In this document: positions 25,375-33,916 of the stretch, in pieces
How positions within the stretch are numbered: position 1 is the stretch's first letter
Layout: each line of letters opens with the position of its first letter
NCBI GenBank assembly: GCA_024278555.1
Contig: JAJRSX010000101.1
Location: forward strand, 1 to 47,966
Direction of reading: 5' to 3'
Source: a bacterium
GTDB lineage: Bacteria; CG2-30-53-67; CG2-30-70-394
Length of the DNA stretch: 47,966 nucleotides
Program-made: the position numbers and the translations under genes
The notes under the pieces: model-generated
What the model was told of the DNA's origin: nothing
Database searches by the model: none
Seen by the model: only the letters and a program-made list of their open reading frames with translations

Positions 25375-27695
25375 CACGCCTTCTCCCATGCGTCCTTGTC
25401 CAGGTCCGGGAAGGTGATCTTGCACTCGGCGCCCTTCTCCACGCCGGTCACCCTGAGCACGCCCTCCTTGTTGGTGCGGCCGGTGTAGACCTTGCCGTCG
25501 GGGAGGGTGACCATCACCTTCTCACCCGGTACCGGCTCGTCCGCCTCGTCGATGAGCTCCACCTCCAGCCACGATTTTTCCTCCTCGTCCTCCTTCGGGT
25601 CCTTGTGGGTCGGGGCAGAGAGGGCCTTCACCACCAGGGGGTCCATCTGCGTCTGCTTGCGGCTGGCGGTGATCTCCTTGCCGGCGCCGACGGAGGCGGC
25701 GATTGCCGCCTCCAGCGGTTTGGCGGCCGGCTGCGCCTTGCCCATCTTGCCCTTGCCCGCCGAGCCACCGGAGTTGAGCTTGATCATCGGCCCCTTGATG
25801 GTGACGCCGCTGGGATCAATCTTCACGAACGAGCCGCCCACCTTGAGGGTGAGCTCCTTCATCCCCTCGATCACCACCCCCATCGCCTTCAGGTAGAGGT
25901 CACCGCCCACCTCCTGGCCGTGGTTGGTGCTGTACTTCTCGATGACGTCGCCGGAGACGGTGATCGAGCGGTCGCCGCCCACCTCAATGGCCTGGTTCTT
26001 CCCGACCTTCAACGAGTGGTCACGGGTGATCTCGGTGATCTGATCGCGGTCCACCAGGGAGTGGTCGTCGCGCTCGACCTTCTGCACCTTGTCGCGCGCC
26101 ACCACCAGGTGGCGGTCATTGCCCACGTGCTCGCGGCGGTCGTTCTTCACCCGGAAGTCGAGGTCCTTCTCGGCGTGGAAGAGGAGCTGCTCGTCGCCCT
26201 TCTTGTCCTCGAAGGAGATCTCGTTGGAGCCGCCGCCCCCCTTGGAGCTGCTGCTCTTGATGGTGGAGCGGGTCTTCTCCTTGGGCAGCTCGTACGGCGG
26301 CATCTGGTCGGCGTTGTAGACGCGGCCGGTGATGATCGGCCGGTCCGGGTCGCCCTCCAGGAAGTCGACGATGACCTCCTGGCCGATGCGCGGCAGGAAC
26401 ACCATCCCGTAGCCACCGCCGGCCCACCCCTGGCTCACCCGCACCCAGCACGACGCCTTCTCGTCGTACCCGCCGGTGCGGTCCCAGTGGAACTGGACCT
26501 TCACCCGGCCGTACTTGTCGGTGTGGATCTCCTCGCCCGAGGGGCCGACGACGATGGCGGTCTGACCGCCGGAGATGGTGGGGTGCGGCGTGGTGCGCGG
26601 CGGCCGGAAGGGGCTCTTCTTGGGGATGCACACCACGTCGTTCTCGTAGACCGCCTGGTCGCCGGCGCCACTCGCGGTGGCCTCCGCCCCCACCCCCTCG
26701 GGCTGCGAGCCGTAGTGCTGCACCGCGGTGACCACGTAGTCCTGGTTGAAGGCGGTGCGGTCGTGACCGTCGAGGGTGAAGGTGTAGCCGCTGATGAGGC
26801 GACGGCAGTCGCTGTGGGCGGTGGCCTGCTCCCGCGTCGCCTGCTCCTCCTCCAGGCGCACCTTCGCCACCCCCTTGCCGCGGCCCGCCTCACCGAAGCC
26901 CCCCGGGTAGTCGTAGAGCTCCAGCTCCGGGTGCTCCCTCCCCCTCTGCTCCGCGGTCAGATCCACGGAGGGCTTGATGGGGTTGAAGTCGCGCAGGACC
27001 ACCGCGCCGGGGCGGATCTCCTGGGTCATGCGGAAGGTGGAGAAGAACTCCTCGGAGGTGGAGCCGAAGGCGGCGTCGCGCAGGGAGACCTTGGTGGGCT
27101 TGGCGATCGCCGGATGGACGTCGGCTCCGTCACCGAGGGTGAGGAGGTGGGCCGTCTCGGTGTGCTCGAAGAAGAAAAAGATCCCCTCCTCCTCCATGAG
27201 GCGGGCGATGAAGTCCATGTCCGACTCGCGGTACTGAACGCAATACTCGCGCTTCGGGTAGCTGCCACGCAGGGCGAGCTTGTAGGCGTCGCTCGGCAGC
27301 CCGGCGTCGTCGAGGACCTGCTTGACGATCTCCGGGACCGACCTCTCCTGGAAGATGCGGCAGCTCTGCCGCTGGGTCAGGAGCCAGACCGCCGGCACCA
27401 GCTCCGCCCGGTAGTAGGTGTACTCGGTGCCGCGCCCCGCCTGCTCGATGCGCGAGACGATGCCGTTGACGTAACGCGCCTCCGGCTCCCCCTTGATGGT
27501 GAGCACCGCCGGCTGGCCGAGGACCGTGGCGAAGTCGAGCTCGCTCTCCTTGCTCGCCAGCTCCAGGGTGAAGTGGAAGAGCTGCGAGATCTCCTCCCGG
27601 CCGTGGAAGCGCACCACCCGCAGGAGGTCCGAGGCGAGCTTGCCCACGCGAAAGATCAGGTCCGCCGCGGCGGCGCGGTTACGGATGACGGCCAT
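25374..27695 (-). CDS. vgrG: VgrG spike protein with C-terminal transthyretin-like extension (TssI)
   Basis: 773 aa. The gp27-like part (~1-380) has the usual phrases LFHFTLELAS, GIVSRIEQAGRGTEYTYYRAELVP, RIFQERSVPEIVKQVL, REYCVQYRESDMDFIARLMEEEGIFFFFEH. The OB-fold/gp5 part (~385-490) has GRVKVQFHWDR, CWVRVSQGWAGGGYGMVFLPRIGQEVIVDFLEGDPDRPIITGRVYN. A gp5-like beta-helix follows (~530-640; VGNDRHLVVARDK, VGGDRSITVSGD). The last ~65 residues are a transthyretin-like domain (WLEVELIDEADEPVPGEKVM). VgrG trimerises as the spike on the Hcp tube; the tail is a probable effector dock. It starts 6 bp after the GxxExxY-like gene and is coupled to the LysM gene. Confidence 0.97.
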   Translation of the reverse strand: MAVIRNRAAAADLIFRVGKLASDLLRVVRFHGREEISQLFHFTLELASKESELDFATVLGQPAVLTIKGEPEARYVNGIVSRIEQAGRGTEYTYYRAELVPAVWLLTQRQSCRIFQERSVPEIVKQVLDDAGLPSDAYKLALRGSYPKREYCVQYRESDMDFIARLMEEEGIFFFFEHTETAHLLTLGDGADVHPAIAKPTKVSLRDAAFGSTSEEFFSTFRMTQEIRPGAVVLRDFNPIKPSVDLTAEQRGREHPELELYDYPGGFGEAGRGKGVAKVRLEEEQATREQATAHSDCRRLISGYTFTLDGHDRTAFNQDYVVTAVQHYGSQPEGVGAEATASGAGDQAVYENDVVCIPKKSPFRPPRTTPHPTISGGQTAIVVGPSGEEIHTDKYGRVKVQFHWDRTGGYDEKASCWVRVSQGWAGGGYGMVFLPRIGQEVIVDFLEGDPDRPIITGRVYNADQMPPYELPKEKTRSTIKSSSSKGGGGSNEISFEDKKGDEQLLFHAEKDLDFRVKNDRREHVGNDRHLVVARDKVQKVERDDHSLVDRDQITEITRDHSLKVGKNQAIEVGGDRSITVSGDVIEKYSTNHGQEVGGDLYLKAMGVVIEGMKELTLKVGGSFVKIDPSGVTIKGPMIKLNSGGSAGKGKMGKAQPAAKPLEAAIAASVGAGKEITASRKQTQMDPLVVKALSAPTHKDPKEDEEEKSWLEVELIDEADEPVPGEKVMVTLPDGKVYTGRTNKEGVLRVTGVEKGAECKITFPDLDKDAWEKA

Positions 27696-27701
27696 GGCGA
27701 C

Positions 27702-28106
27702 TCAGACGGTGATCACGGCGGCGTGCGACATGCAAGGCGTGGGGGACGGGCCGGACGTCGGCGGCGGCGTAACCGCCTGGACCTCGACCCCGGCCTCGTC
27801 GAAGTGCAGGAGGAGACCCGAGGCGAGGCCGGTGGCGGCCAGGCACTCGGCGAGGGTGTGGCGCGGCCGGCCCACCCCCGCGACCCGGATCACCAGGCCG
27901 CCGGCGGCCACCAGGTCGCGCGCCAGACACGGCGCCGCGCCGATCTCGCGGCCCGAGCAGGTGGCGACCCCCGCGTCGCGCAGGAGGAACGTCAGCCCAT
28001 CGCGGTAGATGGTGGGCGACCAGCCACTGCCGAGGCGGCGGTAGAGATCATGGGCGACATCGACCACCTGGCGGATGGTGGTAGGGGAGAGGGTGTGGGT
28101 AACCAT
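27702..28106 (-). CDS. Degenerate GxxExxY-family protein, first gene of the vgrG operon
   Basis: ATG 28106 follows GAGGAG; upstream frame to 28313 is rejected because it would span the sigma-54 promoter. 134 aa. VVDVAHDLYRRLGSGWSPTIYRDGLTFLLRDAGV matches the GxxExxY family opening (LGxGxxExxYxxAL), and CLAATGLASGLLLHFDEAGVEV matches its closing (YLKATGLxxGLLLNF). The signature Glu is replaced (GWSPTIY) and the usual VELKA segment reads VIRVAGVGRP, so the PD-(D/E)xK-like acidic residues are gone. The family is poorly understood; this member is probably a binding or assembly factor rather than an enzyme. It lies directly downstream of a perfect sigma-54 promoter. Confidence 0.75.
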   Translation of the reverse strand: MVTHTLSPTTIRQVVDVAHDLYRRLGSGWSPTIYRDGLTFLLRDAGVATCSGREIGAAPCLARDLVAAGGLVIRVAGVGRPRHTLAECLAATGLASGLLLHFDEAGVEVQAVTPPPTSGPSPTPCMSHAAVITV

Positions 28107-28153
28107 CGGGCTCCTCGCTCGCCGCAACCGGCGGCTTCGATGGTCGAATCCCA

Positions 28154-28168
28154 GCAACCGCCGTGCCA
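28154..28168 (-). promoter_or_regulatory. Sigma-54 (-24/-12) promoter of the vgrG-effector operon
   Basis: Minus strand TGGCACG-GCGG-TTGC, an exact match to the sigma-54 consensus TGGCACG-N4-TTGC, followed by T. It lies in the 209-bp gap between clpV (stop 28316) and the GxxExxY-like gene (ATG 28106). The transcript should begin near 28142, giving a leader of about 35 bases containing the GAGGAG ribosome site. Confidence 0.8.
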
Positions 28169-28315
28169 CCCCCGACCCACCGACCGCGTGCAACGCGACC
28201 GTGATCTGCCAACGAGTTACAAAGGAGCCACCCGATCGGAGCCCGGTGGTGGCCTCCGCATTCCGGAGACCCCATCCGGATCCGGGGCGGGGCGCGCAGC
28301 GGACCGCGCCCATCC

Positions 28316-31039
28316 CTACGCCCCCTCGCCGAAGGTGAGGACGAACTCCCCCGCCTCGCCCACCTCCAGATCGAGGCGGCCGGGGAGCGGCCCGCTGCTC
28401 ATCCGCTGGAGGAGCTCCGTGGAGATCTGCGGCAGCAGGGTCCCCTGGAGGATGTGGTCGATGTTGCGCGCGCCGCTCTCTACCTCGGTGCAGCGCGCGG
28501 CGATCTGCGCCACCACCGCGTCCGAGTAGTGGAAGGCGATGCGGTGGCTCTCATACAGCCGGCGCACCACCTTCTTCATCTTCAGCCGCGCGATGTCGCC
28601 GAGGACGTCGGGACCCAGGGGATAGAACGGGACGATCTCCATCCGCCCGAGGAGCGCCGGCTTGAAGTGGGCGGAGAGGATCGGGCGGATGGCGCTCGCC
28701 AGCTCGTCGGCGCTGGGCCGCTCGCCGCCCTCGCACAGGGCCATGATCTCGTCCGTGGCGAGGTTGGAGGTGAGGAAGATGCAGGTGTTCTTGAAATCGA
28801 TCTGGCGCCCCTCCCCATCGCTGAGCACCCCCTTGTCGAAGACCTGATAGAAGAGGTTCAACACCTCCGGGTCCGCCTTCTCCACCTCGTCCAGGAGGAC
28901 CACCGAGTAGGGACGCTGGCGCACCGCCTCGGTGAGCACCCCGCCCTCGCCGTAGCCGACGTAGCCCGGAGGCGAGCCGATCAGCTTGCTCACCGTGTGC
29001 TTCTCCTGAAACTCGCTCATGGCGATGGTGGTCATGAACTGCTCGCCGCCGAAGAGCAGATCCGCCACCCCGGTGGCGCACTCGGTCTTACCCACCCCCG
29101 AGGTCCCGACAAAGAGGAAGATGCCCATCGGCTTGCTGGGGTCCTGCACCCCCGCCTTGGCCGCCTTGATCCCCTGCGCCACCGCCGCCACCGCCTGGTC
29201 CTGCCCCTTGATGCGCTCCTTCAGGCGCCGGTCGAAGTCGAGGACCGCCGTCGCCTCATCCTTCACCATGTTGCCCACCGGCACCCCGGTCCAGTCGGCG
29301 ACCACCTGGGCGACGGTCTCGCCGGTCACCTCCGTGGGGATCAACGGCGCCTCGCCCTGAATCTCCTTGAGCGCCGCCACGGCCGCCTCCAGCTCGGCGC
29401 GCAGCTCTTCCAGGGACATGGCAACGTCCTCGGCCTTGGCCTTGGCCTCCGTCTCCGTCTCGGCCTCGGCCGCTTCCCCGCTCTCGGCGTCCGCGTCGGC
29501 CGCCGGCGGCGGCGTCTCCCCGGCTTCCGCCAGGCTCACCCGCTTGCGTAGGTCGAGCAGCTTGGCGACCGCCTCTCTCTCCGCGAGCCACCGCTCACGC
29601 AAGGTGTCGTACCGCTCCCGCGCCTCGGTGAGCAGACCGTCCAGCTCGTCCAGCCGCTCCCGGTCGACCTCAAAGCCGCGCTCGGCGTCACGCTGCAAGG
29701 CAGCCTGCTCGCGCTCCAGGGTCTCGACCCGCCGCTCCAGGTCCTCCAGGCTGCCGGGCTTGGCGCTGATGGCGATCTTCACCCGCGCCGCCGCCGTGTC
29801 CAGCAGGTCGACCCCCTTGTCCGGGTGCTGGCGGCCGCTGATGTAGCGACTGCCGAGGGAGGCACAGGCGGCCACCGCCGAGTCGGCGATGTGCACCCCG
29901 TGGGCCTGCTCGTAGCGCTCGCGCAGGCCGCGCAACATCCCGGTCGCCCCGTCCGCGTCCGGCTCTTCCACCTTCACCGGCTGGAAGCGCCGCGCCAGGG
30001 CGGGATCCTTCTCGAAGTATTTCTTGTACTCCGACCAGGTGGTGGCGGCGACGGTCCTGAGCTCGCCGCGCGCCAGGGCCGGTTTGAGCAGGTTAGCGGC
30101 ATCGCCGCCGCCCGCCGCGCCGCCGGCACCGATCAAGGTGTGGGCCTCGTCGATAAACAGGACGATCGGCTTGGGCGACGCCTTCACCTCGTCGATCACC
30201 CCCTTGAGGCGGTTCTCGAACTCCCCCTTCACCGAGGCGCCCGCCTGCAACAGCCCCATGTCGAGGCCGAGGAGGTCGACGCCCAGCAAGATCTCCGGCA
30301 CGTCGTCGTGGACGATGCGCAGGGCGAGCCCCTCCACCAGGGCGGTCTTCCCCACCCCCGCCTCGCCGACGACGATCGGGTTGTTCTTCCGCCGCCGGCC
30401 GAGGATGTCGACCATCTGGCGGATCTCCCGGTCGCGACCGAAGATCGGGTCGATGCGGCCGGCGCGTGCCTCGGCGGTAAAATCCACGGTGAAGCGGCCC
30501 AGGGCCGACTCGCCGCGCGGCCCCGCCTCGGGGGCGGTCGCCCCGCTGGTGGCCGCGGCCACGTCCTCGGCCGAACCGGAGACGATGGTGAGGAGCTGGC
30601 GCCGCAGCTCGTCCGGACCGACCTTCTCCAGGAGCTCCAGGTAGGGACCGCTGCCGAACCGCTGCGGGTGGGAGCAGAGGCAAGAGAAGAGGACCCCCGA
30701 GCGCACGTGGGGCAGGGCGAGCTCCACCGAGGCCAGCAGCCACCCCTCCTGGATCCACTCCATGAGGGTGGGCGAGAAGACCGGCCGGCCGGTGTTGCCC
30801 CCCTTGAGTGACTCCACCGTCTCCTCCACGGCGCGCAGAAAGGCGACCGCGTCGACCCCGAAATGGGAGAGGATCTGCACCACGTCGCCGTCGGCGTCGT
30901 CGCACATCTTCAGGAGGAGGTGCTCCACGGTCACCTCGTAGTGGCCGCGGGCCACGCACACCCCGGCGGCCCCCTCCATCGCCTGAGTCATACGCGGGTT
31001 GAGGCGCTGCAAGAGCGGCTTGAGCTCAACACTGATCAT
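28316..31039 (-). CDS. tssH: ClpV AAA+ ATPase, sheath recycling (TssH)
   Basis: ATG 31039 follows GGAGGG; the open frame continues to 31825 only as an antiframe of tssG. 907 aa, normal for ClpV. The N domain (~1-155) should bind the TssC N-terminal helix of contracted sheath. D1 has Walker A GEAGVGKT (225-232) and Walker B VLFIDEAH (~293-300). A coiled-coil middle domain (~410-550) carries an unusual Ala/Glu/Lys-rich insert (~505-540). D2 has Walker A GTSGVGKT (645-652), then SEFQEKHTVSKLIGSPPGYVGYGEGG. The protein unfolds contracted TssBC to allow another firing. A tandem-hairpin element lies immediately upstream. Confidence 0.97.
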   Translation of the reverse strand: MISVELKPLLQRLNPRMTQAMEGAAGVCVARGHYEVTVEHLLLKMCDDADGDVVQILSHFGVDAVAFLRAVEETVESLKGGNTGRPVFSPTLMEWIQEGWLLASVELALPHVRSGVLFSCLCSHPQRFGSGPYLELLEKVGPDELRRQLLTIVSGSAEDVAAATSGATAPEAGPRGESALGRFTVDFTAEARAGRIDPIFGRDREIRQMVDILGRRRKNNPIVVGEAGVGKTALVEGLALRIVHDDVPEILLGVDLLGLDMGLLQAGASVKGEFENRLKGVIDEVKASPKPIVLFIDEAHTLIGAGGAAGGGDAANLLKPALARGELRTVAATTWSEYKKYFEKDPALARRFQPVKVEEPDADGATGMLRGLRERYEQAHGVHIADSAVAACASLGSRYISGRQHPDKGVDLLDTAAARVKIAISAKPGSLEDLERRVETLEREQAALQRDAERGFEVDRERLDELDGLLTEARERYDTLRERWLAEREAVAKLLDLRKRVSLAEAGETPPPAADADAESGEAAEAETETEAKAKAEDVAMSLEELRAELEAAVAALKEIQGEAPLIPTEVTGETVAQVVADWTGVPVGNMVKDEATAVLDFDRRLKERIKGQDQAVAAVAQGIKAAKAGVQDPSKPMGIFLFVGTSGVGKTECATGVADLLFGGEQFMTTIAMSEFQEKHTVSKLIGSPPGYVGYGEGGVLTEAVRQRPYSVVLLDEVEKADPEVLNLFYQVFDKGVLSDGEGRQIDFKNTCIFLTSNLATDEIMALCEGGERPSADELASAIRPILSAHFKPALLGRMEIVPFYPLGPDVLGDIARLKMKKVVRRLYESHRIAFHYSDAVVAQIAARCTEVESGARNIDHILQGTLLPQISTELLQRMSSGPLPGRLDLEVGEAGEFVLTFGEGA

Positions 31040-31052
31040 GGTACGGCCCTCC

Positions 31053-31096
31053 TTTTTTCGCTGCGCGAAAAAAGATGTCTGCGGCACCAGCGCCGC
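31053..31096. repeat. Tandem hairpin element, copy A (upstream of clpV)
   Basis: TTTTTTCGC-TGC-GCGAAAAAA (31053-31073) is a perfect 9-bp stem with a 3-base loop. Seven bases later GCGGC-N6-GCCGC (31081-31096) forms a GC-rich hairpin. The order and spacing recur at 44099-44140 and 47457-47500. On the minus strand the A-run end of the first stem runs straight into GGAGGG of clpV. Confidence 0.75.
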
Positions 31097-31137
31097 GGGG
31101 AGTAGGTGTATTGGGTGACTCTGGCAATTCCAACTTC

Positions 31138-31155
31138 TTTTTTCGTGCAGCGAAA
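31138..31155. repeat. Short decayed hairpin, copy E (after tssG)
   Basis: TTTTTTCGTGCAGCGAAA resembles the first stem of copy A, but only TTTCGT/GCGAAA pairs. It lies 5 bp beyond the tssG stop, with no GC-rich partner hairpin. Confidence 0.45.
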
Positions 31156-31160
31156 GGAGC

Positions 31161-32171
31161 TCATCCCCCGTACCCTCCGACACACACCACGCCATCCTCC
31201 ATAGGCCGCCCGAGCCAGGTGGTCCAGCCGAGGCGGGGGGCGGGGTCGGTGGCGCCGAGGCGGAGCTCGGGGAGCTCGTCACGGTGTAGGCGCAGCTCGA
31301 TCTCAAAGGCGAGGGGGTCGGTGAGGAAGAGGTGGATGAGAGCGAGGCAGGCGGCGAGCCGCTCGCCGCCGGGTAGCAACGCCTCGAAGTCTGCGTACCC
31401 CACCGGGCCGACCACCACCAGAAACATGCCCCCACGGTCCGGGACGCGGCTGCCGGCCACCGCCTCGCCGAGACGCGCGGTGCCCCTGCCCAGGCGACAC
31501 TGCTGCGGTGGGGGGATCGACACCCAGCGCAGGCAGCACTCCTCAACCCGGACTGCCAGGCCGCCGAGCTCGTCGCTGAGGAGGTGGGCGAGGTCGGTCG
31601 CCGAGTGCGGGTGGCGGCCGATGAGGCCGGCGAAGTGGAGGAGGTGGATCGGCGCCACCCCCGCCGCCGCGCCGCTGCCAGGGGTGGCGAGCCCCACGAG
31701 GCCGAGCAACAGCCGGGAGAGCCGGTCACCGCCGCCGGGACGAAACTGGAGCGGGTAGCGCGGCTTGAGCCACGCCCGGTAGAGGAGGGAGAGGAGGCGA
31801 TGGTGGAAGATGTCGAGGAAGTCACGCCGCCGGCCGCTCTCGTCGTCCCACAAGATCACCTCAGTGAAGTAGGCCGGGAGCGGCGAGTCGGCGCCGTAGA
31901 GGCCGAAGAAGGCGGTGGTGAGCTCGGTGCGCCGCCGGCCACCCCTCTTCACCTCGCGGATCGCCACCAGGTCGCTGGCGGGAAAGTCGAAGCCTGCGTG
32001 GGGGCGCAGGCGGAGGGTCTCGTCGCGCGCAGGTCCCGCGGTGCCGATCCGGGCGCCGCCCGCGTGTGCCGCCTCCAAGAGGCGCACCGCCTCGAAGAAG
32101 GAGAAGCGATGCGCAACCTCCTCCAGGCGGCGGATCACAGGAGGGTCTGCTGTCCCAGGCGAGCCGGCCAC
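31161..32171 (-). CDS. tssG: T6SS baseplate protein TssG
   Basis: GTG 32171 lies 37 bp inside the end of tssF, so the genes are coupled. 336 aa, the usual TssG length. Recognisable stretches are FSFFEAVRLLEAAH, LRLRPHAGFDFPASDLVAI, LTTAFFGLYGADSPLPAYFTEVIL, RRDFLDIFHHRLLSLLYRAWLKPRYPLQF and the C-terminal beta region GWTTWLGRP. TssG forms the baseplate wedge with two TssF and TssE and links it to TssK. The family is also called ImpH/VasB. Confidence 0.96.
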   Translation of the reverse strand: MAGSPGTADPPVIRRLEEVAHRFSFFEAVRLLEAAHAGGARIGTAGPARDETLRLRPHAGFDFPASDLVAIREVKRGGRRRTELTTAFFGLYGADSPLPAYFTEVILWDDESGRRRDFLDIFHHRLLSLLYRAWLKPRYPLQFRPGGGDRLSRLLLGLVGLATPGSGAAAGVAPIHLLHFAGLIGRHPHSATDLAHLLSDELGGLAVRVEECCLRWVSIPPPQQCRLGRGTARLGEAVAGSRVPDRGGMFLVVVGPVGYADFEALLPGGERLAACLALIHLFLTDPLAFEIELRLHRDELPELRLGATDPAPRLGWTTWLGRPMEDGVVCVGGYGG

Positions 32172-33886
32172 TGGTAGATCTCCCCGTGTCGCGCGCCGCG
32201 GACGGTGAGGCGCGTGAAGGCGTTGAGGGTGGAGAGGAGGGCGAAGAGCTCGGAGAGGAGGCGGCCGAAGAGGGCGACGTCACCGTCGCCGGCGAACCCA
32301 TCCTCGTCGAGGGTCACCTCCACCTCGCTGCCGCGCACCACCACCCCCTTGAAGAGGTGGTCGGCCGAGCTGGAACGCACCTCGCGGATCGACTCCAGGC
32401 GCAGGCGGTGGGCGGCGGCCGCCTGGCGATCGACGCGTGCCTGGGCGTTGTACAGCTCCAGCACCCCGCGCAGGGCGTCGGCGCTCGCCATTGGCAGGTG
32501 GTTCAGGGTGAGGTGGGAGATGAGACGCCAGTGGAGCCCGTCGCCGAGGGGCGGCGGGACCGAGGGGGTGACGCGAGTGAGGTTGGCGAAGGTGGCGAAC
32601 TCGGGTGAGGTGGCGGTGGGGACGTGGATCTCCCCCACCCCGAGACGGCTGGGCAGCCGCCGGTTGGTGCAGGTGAGCTCCACCGCCACCGTCTCCGCCG
32701 GCGCCATCCCACCGGGGGTTACCAACGACAGGTAGGTCTCGGCGCCGCGGCTCGCCACCGACTCCACCAGGTGCAGGTCGTAGTAGGCGGCCTCGCCGTC
32801 CGCCGCGGCCATCCGCCGGGAGAATGAGTAGAAGGGCTCGTACACCCGCTCCCGCCCGCTCCCCTGCTCCCACCCCACCACCCGGTCCACCGAGTAGACC
32901 TCGTAGTGGCGTGGGTCATCCCCCTCGGGGCGGACGCGGTAGCTGGCGCGCTCCTGGTCGATGCGGATCGGGTCGGCGCGGTGGGCGAAGAGGTTCGCCA
33001 CCGGGGTACAGAAGAGGCGCAGGTTGTCCGCATCCACCCGCACCGCCTCCTCGGCGCCACGGCGGAAGGGGATCTCCACCACCCACTCCTCCGCCTCCCC
33101 GAGCCTCTCCGTGGCCAAACCAGTGAGCTCCACCGCGAGGAACTTCGCCGGCAGGGCGAAGTACTCCTGCAGCAGCCGAAAGCCGGGGAAGGCGTTGGAG
33201 GGATAGGGAAAGAGGGGCTCTTCCTCGGCGAAGCCCGCCGCCACGATGGTGGTGGCGTCGAGCTCCCGGCGCGTCGTGGCACGGCCGCCAGTGCGCGCCT
33301 CCATCGCCACCCCGGTGGCGCGGCGGGTGAGGAGGTCGTAGAGGGCGTACACCTCCGCCGGCTCGCCGTGGAGAAAGAGGTGCAGCCGGTCGAGACCGAG
33401 GGCCGCCAGGGCGGCCCCATCCAGGGGACGGATGCGCAGGGTAAGGCGGGGGGCGGCGCCGGCCGGCTCGTCGACGCGCGCCTCGGCGAGCTCGATGGGC
33501 CACACCTCCACCTCGCGGGTGGTGCGAAAGTGGCACGGGGTCCCCTCCACCGGGATCGAGTCGATCTCGGTCCCCCGCTTCACCACCTCACCGCCGCGCA
33601 GGGCGCCCGGGCGCGGGGTCAACTGGAGGATCGAGAGGGCCGGAATCGGCCGCAGGTAGTGGGGCCAGAGGAGCCGGATGAGGGTGTGGGTGAGCTCCGG
33701 GAGATCGTCGTCGAGCCTCTGGCGGATCCGGCCGGTGAGGAAGGCAAACCCTTCAAGCAGCCGCTCCACGTCGGGGTCACTGCCGGCGCCGGAGAGCATG
33801 TGCGCCACCTCCGGATGGGCGGCGGCAAACTCCTCCCCCATGTCACGGAGAAAGGCGAGCTCCTCTTGGTAGTACTTATTGAACAT
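32135..33886 (-). CDS. tssF: T6SS baseplate protein TssF
   Basis: ATG 33886; 583 aa, typical for TssF/ImpG. Diagnostic segments: FNKYYQEELAFLRDMGEEFAAAHPEVAHMLSG, DPDVERLLEGFAFLTGRIRQRLDDDLPELTHTLIRLLWPHYLRPIPALSILQ, and later FCTPVANLFAHRADPIRI and RRLPSRL. It forms the baseplate wedge with TssG and TssE. No Shine-Dalgarno sequence is visible; instead a 9-bp stem-loop (33887-33907) abuts the ATG directly, which is unusual (see that entry). It overlaps tssG by 37 bp at its 3' end. Confidence 0.97.
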   Translation of the reverse strand: MFNKYYQEELAFLRDMGEEFAAAHPEVAHMLSGAGSDPDVERLLEGFAFLTGRIRQRLDDDLPELTHTLIRLLWPHYLRPIPALSILQLTPRPGALRGGEVVKRGTEIDSIPVEGTPCHFRTTREVEVWPIELAEARVDEPAGAAPRLTLRIRPLDGAALAALGLDRLHLFLHGEPAEVYALYDLLTRRATGVAMEARTGGRATTRRELDATTIVAAGFAEEEPLFPYPSNAFPGFRLLQEYFALPAKFLAVELTGLATERLGEAEEWVVEIPFRRGAEEAVRVDADNLRLFCTPVANLFAHRADPIRIDQERASYRVRPEGDDPRHYEVYSVDRVVGWEQGSGRERVYEPFYSFSRRMAAADGEAAYYDLHLVESVASRGAETYLSLVTPGGMAPAETVAVELTCTNRRLPSRLGVGEIHVPTATSPEFATFANLTRVTPSVPPPLGDGLHWRLISHLTLNHLPMASADALRGVLELYNAQARVDRQAAAAHRLRLESIREVRSSSADHLFKGVVVRGSEVEVTLDEDGFAGDGDVALFGRLLSELFALLSTLNAFTRLTVRGARHGEIYQWPARLGQQTLL

Positions 33887-33907
33887 TTTTTTCGTTTCAC
33901 GAAAAAA
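33887..33907 (-). promoter_or_regulatory. Stem-loop abutting the tssF start codon (hairpin copy D)
   Basis: TTTTTTCGT-TTC-ACGAAAAAA: same 6+3 bp geometry as copy A, with one C-G pair changed to T-A, so the stem is conserved. On the transcript the 3' A run ends at the A of the tssF AUG. No Shine-Dalgarno sequence lies within 12 bases, so the fold could govern tssF translation. Confidence 0.6.
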
Positions 33908-33916
33908 TAAGGGGAC

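Noticed and set aside
31053-31073. T6-stem-A6 hairpins as intrinsic terminators
   Set aside because: A terminator needs the U run after the stem; here it is before the stem on either strand. Only the GC stem plus T run of copy C could act that way.
28316-31825. A 1169-residue version of ClpV extending to 31825
   Set aside because: The extra ~260 residues are antisense-frame low-complexity text over tssG; ATG 31039 with GGAGGG gives a standard 907-residue ClpV.
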